A stretch of DNA of 63,740 bases from Stieleria mannarensis (GTDB taxonomy: Bacteria; Planctomycetota; Planctomycetia; Pirellulales; Pirellulaceae), in assembly GCF_014154935.1 (NCBI RefSeq), contig NZ_JACEHH010000052.1, forward strand, positions 1 through 63,740, read 5' to 3'. Positions 58,052-63,740 of this stretch are shown here, piece after piece; the stretch's first letter is position 1, and every line of letters begins with the position of its first letter. The notes under the pieces are model-generated. The model searched no databases. It worked only from the letters and a program-made list of their open reading frames with translations, and had not been told where the DNA came from. Both the position numbers and the translations under genes were made by a program.

Positions 58052-59542
58052 ATGCACATGAACGCCGACTCAGAGTCCGTGCCGGATTCCGCGCTGGGAG
58101 GCAACACGCGCGGGAGGTTTCGTTCGCTGCTGAAGCGATTCGGAACTCGGTTGTTGTTTGTCCCACCCTTGGTGCTGGGGGTGGCGGTGGCTGTGTGGGT
58201 CGTCGGCAACCGCCCGCAACCGGCGCTCGAGACGACCGACGAAGCGATGCGGACGCTGCGTGTGATCGAGGTTCCCGTGGTGGACGTGCTGCCGCAGGTG
58301 GTCGGTTACGGAACGGCGACACCGGGACAAACCTGGCAGGCCGTTGCGCAGGTCGAAGGCCGGATTGTCGAGGTTCATCCGGAACTGGAATCGGGATCGT
58401 TTGTCGATAAAGGCCAATTGCTGTTGAAGATCGATCCGACGGAATACGAGTACGCGGTCGCTCAGCTGGAAGCGGAGATCCGGCAGGCCGAGGCTTTGAT
58501 CGAAGAGCTGACGCGGACCGAGGAAAACTTGCAGGCGTCGTTGAAGATCGAGCGTGAAGCGTTGGACGTGACACGACGGGAGATGAATCGGATCGAACAG
58601 CTTGTCACTCGGGATGCGATTTCACAAGCCGACGTCGACGCTCAGCAGCGTTCCCTGTTGACGCAACAGCAGCGGCTTCAGGAACAAACCAGTGCGTTGA
58701 ACCTGTTGCCGTCTCGGAAGCAAAGCCAGCAAGCCAACCTCGCACTCAAACAAGCCCAGCTGGCTCAGGCCCAATTGGACCTGAAACACACGGAGATTCG
58801 CGCACCGTTCGATTGCCGGTTGGGGACGGTCACGCTGGACGTCGATCAGTTTGTTGCCAGCGGTCAGTCGCTGTTTGAGGCCTACAACAATGCGCTGGTC
58901 GAAGTCGAAGCGCAGACGCCGATGCGCGAAGTGCGGCGGTTGATCCACAACCCCGGCGGAACGGCCACGCTCGGGGAAATCTCGATGCAGCGCGTCCGCG
59001 ACGTGTTCGATGTGCGGGCGATCGTCGAGATGGCTTCCGCGGATCTACCGGCACGTTGGCCGGCGAGATTCATGCGCGTGCGTGAATCGCTGGATCCACA
59101 AACGCGCAGCCTGACCATGGTGGTGGGTGTCGACAAACCGTATCAGCAAGTGGTCCCCGGGATCCGCCCGCCACTACTGCAGGGCACGTATTGCCGAGTG
59201 ACGTTCATCGGTCGCGTCCGGCCGGGGCAGGTGATCGTTCCCCGCCATGCACTTCACGGGGGGCATGTCTACGTACTGGACGACCAGCGGCGATTGCGCC
59301 GACGGGCGGTGGAAGTCGCGTTTGAGCAGGGCGAATTCGCCGTGATCGGCCGCGGTCTTGCCGGCGGTGAGACGTTGATTGTGTCCGATCCCACGCCGGT
59401 GATCGAAGGCATGTTGGTCGAACCGATGAAGGATGATTCGCTGCGAGAGCGACTGATCGCGGACGCCCGCGGTGTGGACACCGATTCGCCACCGCCAGCT
59501 TCGGACACGCGGGCTGTGGAGGTCGGAGGACGCGATGATTGA
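58052..59542 (+). CDS. RND efflux periplasmic adaptor (membrane fusion protein)
   Basis: 496 residues. One N-terminal membrane helix at about 30-50 (LLFVPPLVLGVAVAVWVV), a lipoyl-like half (VEGRIVEVHPELESGSFVDK), a long coiled-coil hairpin at about 125-235 (AQLEAEIRQAEALIEEL to KQAQLAQAQLDL), then the second lipoyl half (IRAPFDCRLGTVTLDVDQFV) and the beta-barrel and membrane-proximal domains. It links an inner-membrane RND pump to an outer-membrane channel, though no channel gene is present here. ATG 58052 and ATG 58058 are both possible after AAGGCG. It overlaps the pump gene by eight bases. Confidence 0.9.
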   Translation: MHMNADSESVPDSALGGNTRGRFRSLLKRFGTRLLFVPPLVLGVAVAVWVVGNRPQPALETTDEAMRTLRVIEVPVVDVLPQVVGYGTATPGQTWQAVAQVEGRIVEVHPELESGSFVDKGQLLLKIDPTEYEYAVAQLEAEIRQAEALIEELTRTEENLQASLKIEREALDVTRREMNRIEQLVTRDAISQADVDAQQRSLLTQQQRLQEQTSALNLLPSRKQSQQANLALKQAQLAQAQLDLKHTEIRAPFDCRLGTVTLDVDQFVASGQSLFEAYNNALVEVEAQTPMREVRRLIHNPGGTATLGEISMQRVRDVFDVRAIVEMASADLPARWPARFMRVRESLDPQTRSLTMVVGVDKPYQQVVPGIRPPLLQGTYCRVTFIGRVRPGQVIVPRHALHGGHVYVLDDQRRLRRRAVEVAFEQGEFAVIGRGLAGGETLIVSDPTPVIEGMLVEPMKDDSLRERLIADARGVDTDSPPPASDTRAVEVGGRDD

Positions 59543-62500
59543 TCGATTCGCGCGGCACCCGACGCTGGCCAACCTGATCATGCTGCTGTTCATCATCGCG
59601 GGGCTGTTCGCCCTGCCGAAGCTGGAGCGTGAGACGTTTCCGGAATTTTCGGCGACGGAGATTCAGATTCGCATCCTTTATCGTGGTGCGACCGCCGAGG
59701 AGGTCGAGGAGGCCGTTTGCCAACGGGTCGAAGATGCGATCGACGGGGTGGAGAACGTCAAGGAAGTCCGTTCGGACGCGCAGGAAGGCGTCGCGGTGAT
59801 CACGGTCGAGATGCGTGACGGGGCGGACATCTCCGTGTTCCAGGACGACATTGAATCGGAGGTCGAAGCGATCACGGAGTTTCCTGCCGATGTGGAAGAC
59901 CCCGTGATCACACAACTCGGTCGGACGGAAGCCGTCATGGTCTTGCTGGTCTCCGGCCCGATGCCGACGGGTGATTTGAAAATCTACTGCGAGGAATTGA
60001 AGGACCGGCTTCAGCAGGTGCCTCAAGTCTCGCTGGTCAAACTGGATGGATTCTCCGACCGTCAGCTTCGCGTCGAACTTTCTGACGAAGCGTTGCGGCG
60101 GTTCGGATTGACCGCCGCAGACGTCGCCCGCGTGATCGCACGGCAGGGAATCGACGTTCCGGCCGGATCGTTGGAAACACGCGACAGCGAAGTCTTGCTG
60201 CGTTTTGTGGAACAACGCCGCACGCCGGAAGAGCTGGAGGAGTTGATCATCAAGGGTACCCGCGGCGGAGCGGAAATCCGCCTCGGGGACCTCGGTCGGG
60301 TCGTCGACGTGTTTGAGGATGAAGAGGTCAAGAGTCTGCTGGGAAACGAGCGGGCCGGCGTGTTGCGGATTGAAAAGACAAAGGCCCAGGACGCCATCCG
60401 GGTGACCACTGCGGTGCGAGAGTTTCTTACGCTCGAACGCCAACGTCAGCCGCTGTTGGATCTGGTCGTCGTCAACGACATGTCGACCTTGATCCGAGAT
60501 CGGCTGCAGTTGGTCCTCAAGAACGCCGTGCAGGGAATCATCCTGGTGTTCTGCACGCTGTGGATGTTCTTCAATTTGCGGATGTCGTTCTGGGTGGTGA
60601 TGAGTTTGCCGGTGTCGTTTTTGGGCGCGTTGTTTGTGATGCCGATGCTGGGGCTGACCATCAACATGATCACCCTGGTGGCGATGTTGTTGGCAACGGG
60701 GATTCTGATGGACGACGGGATCGTGATTTCGGAGAACATCGCGCGGCATTTGAGCCTGGGAAAGCCGGCGATGCAGGCCGCGATTGATGGCGTCAAGGAG
60801 GTGTCCGGCGGCGTGATTTCCTCGTTCCTGACGACGATTTGTGTGCTCGGCCCGCTGGCGTCGCTGTCCGGTTTTATCGGCAAAGTGTTGGAAGTCATCC
60901 CGATGGTGCTGATTCTGGTGTTGGCCGTCAGCCTGATCGAAGCGTTCATCATCTTGCCGGCCCACCTCGGTCACTCGCTCACGCACACGGGGTTGGATCG
61001 TCCGGGTCGTCTGCGTCGCGGAATCGATGGCATGCTTGAGTGGCTGCGTGAATCCGTCACGGGCACCTGCGTCGACGCGGCGATTCGTTGGCGGTACCTG
61101 TTTCTGGGCAGTCTTGCAGGCTTGTTCATCGTGTCGCTTTCACTGGTCGCCAGCGGCATTGTTCCTTTTCAAGGGTTCCCGACCACAGAAGGCGAGATCG
61201 TCGAAGCACGCCTGTTGCTGCCGCAGGGCACGCCGGTGGAACGGACCGAACAGGTCGTGCGTCGGATCACGGACGGTCTGGAGGAAGTGAATCAACGATT
61301 TACGCCCGACCAGCCGTCGGGAAGGGAGTTGGTTGAAACCGTGCACGTCCAGTTCGGGACGAACACCGACGCGTTTGAATCCGGCCCACACGTGGCGACA
61401 GTGACGGCGGATCTGTTGAGTCCCGAGAACCGGGCGACGCGCATCGATGCCGTGGTTCAGGCTTGGCGGGAAGCGGTCGGGCGTCTTCCGGACGTGATCA
61501 GCGTGACGTACGGCGAAGCGAGTTTCGGTCCGGCCGGCCGGCCGATCGAGATTCGCTTTCAGAGTGAAAAACTCAGTGACGCCAAACAAGCAGCGCAGCA
61601 GGCACTGGCGTTTTTTGACCAGTACGATGGTGTGTACAACCTGACCGATGACCTGCGGCCGGGGAAACAGGAGTTTCGGATCCGGTTGGACGAAGGCGCG
61701 GTCGGATTGGGATTGGATGTGACGACGATCGCCGATCAAGTCCGCGCGGCGTTTCAGGGCACGATCGCCGATGAGATCCAAGTCGGGTCGGAAGCGTATG
61801 AAATCGTTGCTCGGCTGAAGTCATCCGATCGAGACAGCTTGGCGGACTTCGGCGACTTCCACGTCGTGTTGACCGACGGCAGTCGCGTCCCACTTTCGGC
61901 GGTCGCCAAAATCGAGGTGGCCACCGGCTGGTCACGCATCGCCCGGCTGGACGGTCGACGCACGGTGACGTTAATCGGGGAAGTCGACACGCGTGTTGCC
62001 AACACGGCTAGTTTGATGCGGCTGTTTCGCCGCGACGCGGTCGAGGAGATTCGAGAGCAACACCCGGGCGTTGACATTCAGATCGAAGGCGAGTCGCAGG
62101 AATCCGCCGAGACGGGAAACTCGATGATGCAGGCGTTTGTGTTGGGGTTGATCGGCGTGTTCGTCATCCTCAGCTACCAGTTCGAGAGCTGGACCGAGCC
62201 GCTGATCGTGATGACGGCCATTCCGTTGGCATTGATCGGGGTCATTTGGGGGCACCTGCTGACGGGCAATTCGCTGTCCATTCCCAGTGTACTTGGCTTT
62301 GTTTCCTTGGCCGGTGTGGTGGTGAACGATTCGATCCTGTTGGTGCTGTTTCTGAAGCAGGAACACCGCGGCGGAGCCGACGTCATCGACTCGGCACGCC
62401 ATGCGAGCCGTCTGCGCTTTCGCGCCATCCTGCTCACCTCTGCCACCACGATCGCCGGATTGACTCCGTTGTTATTTGAGACCAGTCGCCAGGCACAGGT

Positions 62501-62651
62501 GCTGATCCCGCTTGCCGTCAGCGTTTGCTTTGGTCTGCTCAGTTCGACGGTGCTCGTCCTGGTCGCAATCCCCGCCGCCTACGTCGTGCTGGCCGATTTC
62601 GGGTTCGTCAAGAATCGAAACACCATCAGCAACTCCCAGCCGCCAGTGTAG
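59535..62651 (+). CDS. RND efflux permease (AcrB/MdtB superfamily)
   Basis: 1038 residues from ATG 59535, with GGAGGACGCG upstream. FARHPTLANLIMLLFIIAGL is the first helix, followed by the periplasmic pore domain (VEEAVCQRVEDAIDGVENVKEV). LATGILMDDGIVISENIARH near residue 396 holds the acidic proton-relay pair of RND pumps, and the second half repeats the plan (SVLGFVSLAGVVVNDSILLV). Twelve membrane helices are expected. It exports drugs, metals or other small molecules by proton antiport; the substrate is unknown. The C-terminus (SQPPV) and its TAG stop merge into a RAYT-family repeat beginning TGTAGA at 62647, so the natural end may have been altered. Confidence 0.94.
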   Translation: MIDRFARHPTLANLIMLLFIIAGLFALPKLERETFPEFSATEIQIRILYRGATAEEVEEAVCQRVEDAIDGVENVKEVRSDAQEGVAVITVEMRDGADISVFQDDIESEVEAITEFPADVEDPVITQLGRTEAVMVLLVSGPMPTGDLKIYCEELKDRLQQVPQVSLVKLDGFSDRQLRVELSDEALRRFGLTAADVARVIARQGIDVPAGSLETRDSEVLLRFVEQRRTPEELEELIIKGTRGGAEIRLGDLGRVVDVFEDEEVKSLLGNERAGVLRIEKTKAQDAIRVTTAVREFLTLERQRQPLLDLVVVNDMSTLIRDRLQLVLKNAVQGIILVFCTLWMFFNLRMSFWVVMSLPVSFLGALFVMPMLGLTINMITLVAMLLATGILMDDGIVISENIARHLSLGKPAMQAAIDGVKEVSGGVISSFLTTICVLGPLASLSGFIGKVLEVIPMVLILVLAVSLIEAFIILPAHLGHSLTHTGLDRPGRLRRGIDGMLEWLRESVTGTCVDAAIRWRYLFLGSLAGLFIVSLSLVASGIVPFQGFPTTEGEIVEARLLLPQGTPVERTEQVVRRITDGLEEVNQRFTPDQPSGRELVETVHVQFGTNTDAFESGPHVATVTADLLSPENRATRIDAVVQAWREAVGRLPDVISVTYGEASFGPAGRPIEIRFQSEKLSDAKQAAQQALAFFDQYDGVYNLTDDLRPGKQEFRIRLDEGAVGLGLDVTTIADQVRAAFQGTIADEIQVGSEAYEIVARLKSSDRDSLADFGDFHVVLTDGSRVPLSAVAKIEVATGWSRIARLDGRRTVTLIGEVDTRVANTASLMRLFRRDAVEEIREQHPGVDIQIEGESQESAETGNSMMQAFVLGLIGVFVILSYQFESWTEPLIVMTAIPLALIGVIWGHLLTGNSLSIPSVLGFVSLAGVVVNDSILLVLFLKQEHRGGADVIDSARHASRLRFRAILLTSATTIAGLTPLLFETSRQAQVLIPLAVSVCFGLLSSTVLVLVAIPAAYVVLADFGFVKNRNTISNSQPPV

Positions 62652-62748
62652 AACCGCTGTCCCAGCTGTTCCACTGGCCGCGTAGCGGACAGAGGGTTAA
62701 CACGCGCCGCCGGGGCGGCCGGGGAGCAATTGAGACAATGGCTCTACA
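62647..62748. repeat. RAYT-family REP doublet, 102 bp, left copy
   Basis: The left foot is TGTAGAACCGCTGTCCCAGC and continues TGTTCC. The right foot read in reverse complement is TGTAGAGCCATTGTCTCAAT and continues TGCTCC, so the ends are similar inverted units of about 26 bp. A GCCGCC/GGCGGC palindrome sits in the middle. A second copy at 63635-63736 has the same 102-bp length. Each foot contains GTAG. Confidence 0.9.
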
Positions 62749-62860
62749 ATCCGCCGGGGGAGCAATTGAGACAATGGCTCTACAATCCGCCGGGAGAGCA
62801 GTTGGGGAAATGGTTCGACTTTTCTGCCTGGAAGCAGCGGAGAAGGCGCAATTGCTCTAC
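62713..62860 (+). repeat. Tandem array of REP right ends upstream of the RAYT gene
   Basis: Right-end units of 36 bp, each running ATCCGCCGGGGGAGCAATTG to GCTCTACA, follow the 62647 element head to tail. A matching end lies at 62713-62748, an exact second unit at 62749-62784, a diverged third (GGGAGAGCAGTTGGGGAAAT) at 62785-62820, and a weak fourth ending GCAATTGCTCTACA just before the RAYT start. Confidence 0.8.
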
Positions 62861-62869
62861 ACTCATTGC

Positions 62870-63571
62870 ATGGGCGACCAAAAGAAACCGGTGATCTTTC
62901 GCAGCTTTGACCCACGTGCGGAATTTATAGTCACAGCGGGAAACCTGCCGCATTGGTTTCAGGTCGGTGCTGCCATGTTCATCACCTTCCGGACCGCGGA
63001 TTCGTTGCCCAAGGACGTATTGCTACGATGGCAGCGGGAACTGGAACATTGGCTGGCTACGAATCATCTTCCGGTCGAACTGGCAGCGTCGACGACCGCT
63101 CAAAAATCACCTCGGCACGACGAGTTCCTCAACGCGTTGAACGCAGCCCAGCGTCATGAGTTTAAAAAGCTCAGCGACCGCATCTTCCACCGTTCGCTTG
63201 ATGAGTGTCATGGTGAGTGTTTGTTGAAACAGGTTGAACTGGCTGAGATCGCCGCCAACGCGCTGCTGTTTTATGACGATGCCAAATACGATCTGGATCG
63301 ATTGGTCGTGATGCCGAACCATGTTCACGCGATCGTGCAGTTTCGCGAAGGCGCAAGCTTGGACGTCGTCGGACAAAGCTGGATGCGCTACACGGCACGG
63401 CAGATCAACGCATCGATCAACCGCAGCGGTGTTTTTTGGCAACCGGAGCCGTTCGACCACCTCATCCGCAGCCCCGAGCAGTTCGAGTACTTGCAGCGCT
63501 ACGTTTTCGACAACCCCAAGAAAGCGAATTTGAGAAAGGGCGAGTTTCTTTATTGGGAGCGCGAGATGTAG
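62870..63571 (+). CDS. REP-associated tyrosine transposase (RAYT), IS200/IS605-like Y1 family
   Basis: 233 residues from ATG 62870; the open frame upstream runs back through repeats and the efflux gene. MFITFRTAD opens the Y1 fold, VVMPNHVHAIVQF gives the HUH metal motif at H151 and H153, and LIRSPEQFEYLQRYVFDNPKKANL supplies the catalytic tyrosine (Y211 most likely, Y207 possible). The C-terminus is the usual short basic tail. RAYTs nick single-stranded DNA at REP sequences and are thought to spread them; they are usually single-copy and not flanked by transposon ends. Here 102-bp REP doublets lie on both sides, and its own TAG stop is the GTAG foot of a repeat. Confidence 0.88.
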   Translation: MGDQKKPVIFRSFDPRAEFIVTAGNLPHWFQVGAAMFITFRTADSLPKDVLLRWQRELEHWLATNHLPVELAASTTAQKSPRHDEFLNALNAAQRHEFKKLSDRIFHRSLDECHGECLLKQVELAEIAANALLFYDDAKYDLDRLVVMPNHVHAIVQFREGASLDVVGQSWMRYTARQINASINRSGVFWQPEPFDHLIRSPEQFEYLQRYVFDNPKKANLRKGEFLYWEREM

Positions 63572-63634
63572 CAACGTTGTCTCCGCTGTTCTCGCTGGCA
63601 GCGACGCGGACAGAGGATCGATACGCGCCGCCAG
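63567..63634. repeat. RAYT-family REP element, diverged copy after the RAYT gene
   Basis: It begins TGTAGCAACGTTGTCTCCGC, a diverged left foot, and runs through GCGGACAGAGGATCGATACG to CGCCGCCAG at 63633. It directly abuts the next copy at 63635. The TAG (63569-63571) terminates the RAYT gene. Confidence 0.8.
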
Positions 63635-63736
63635 TGTAGACCGCTGTCCCAGCTGTTCGCACTGGCCGCGCAGCGGACAGAGGATTAACACGCGCCGCCG
63701 GGGCGGCCGGGGAGCAATTGAGACAATGGCTCTACA
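63635..63736. repeat. RAYT-family REP doublet, 102 bp, right copy
   Basis: It starts TGTAGACCGCTGTCCCAGCT and ends GAGACAATGGCTCTACA. It is almost identical to the copy at 62647-62748 across the whole length, including GCGGACAGAGG and the GC-rich central palindrome. The window ends four bases later, so the array may continue. Confidence 0.9.
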
Positions 63737-63740
63737 GACG

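Noticed and set aside
57825..58574. Upstream extension of the PhoD-like frame by 250 codons
   Set aside because: It overlaps the divergent adaptor gene, is Arg/Pro/Ser-rich and shows no homology; ATG 57824 begins a sensible export signal.
59205..60986. 593-residue minus-strand frame opposite the RND pump
   Set aside because: His/Gln/Arg-rich shadow; the plus strand carries conserved RND motifs throughout.
62525..62869. N-terminal extension of the RAYT into the RND gene
   Set aside because: The frame passes through the repeats and the 3' end of the pump gene in another frame; conserved RAYT sequence starts just after ATG 62870.

Overview
The window looks like chromosome from a marine planctomycete of the Pirellulaceae type (Rhodopirellula, Rubripirellula or Stieleria-like). 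The evidence is lineage-typical protein families: two large DUF1549/DUF1553 proteins with planctomycete cytochrome (CxxCH) sites, two DUF1501 proteins, three S1 sulfatases, a small protein opening with NPYRAP, and a giant surface protein with an LEPR-XLL-like N-terminus. The genus is inference. Coding density is high, many genes overlap by ATGA, and no rRNA, tRNA or CRISPR array was seen.

Layout. 1-285: tail of a possibly integrase-like reading frame cut by the window edge. 632-12555: tightly coupled operon of ECF sigma factor, FecR-type anti-sigma factor and two DUF1553 + DUF1501 pairs. 12928-13414: ParE/RelE-type toxin with its antitoxin. 13426-17372: small membrane protein, parallel beta-helix protein and a convergent sulfatase. 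17619-21390: methyltransferase, Na/Ca-exchanger-like protein, WD40-like protein and a truncated S1-protease-like gene. 21599-29024: DNA repair island with a cryptochrome/photolyase-family protein, two small unknown genes, then the ligase-associated set (exonuclease, ATP-dependent ligase, Lhr-like helicase, PdeM). The exonuclease is reduced to an N-terminal stub. 29187-32622: oxaloacetate decarboxylase sodium pump (gamma, beta, alpha). 33017-42523: one 3168-residue multidomain repeat protein. 42567-45910: 12-helix membrane protein, B12-binding radical SAM protein and SRPBCC protein.

46246-55930 (minus strand) looks like a locus for sulfated red-algal galactan: a PQQ-propeller/three-CxxCH/CBM9-like fusion, a sulfatase, a GH86-type beta-agarase or porphyranase, and a second sulfatase. 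56313-57824 encodes a PhoD-like phosphatase, and 58052-62651 an RND efflux pair. 62870-63571 encodes a REP-associated tyrosine transposase (RAYT) bracketed by 102-bp repeat elements.

The signal least explained by ordinary annotation is a set of short palindromic repeat families scattered between genes. Three of the five families carry GTAG at the foot of a hairpin, and one surrounds the RAYT. In seven genes the stop codon lies inside such a repeat, usually as TAG. The repeats therefore seem to have landed on or rewritten the 3' ends of genes; in one case (20914-21390) the protein has lost its catalytic C-terminus.
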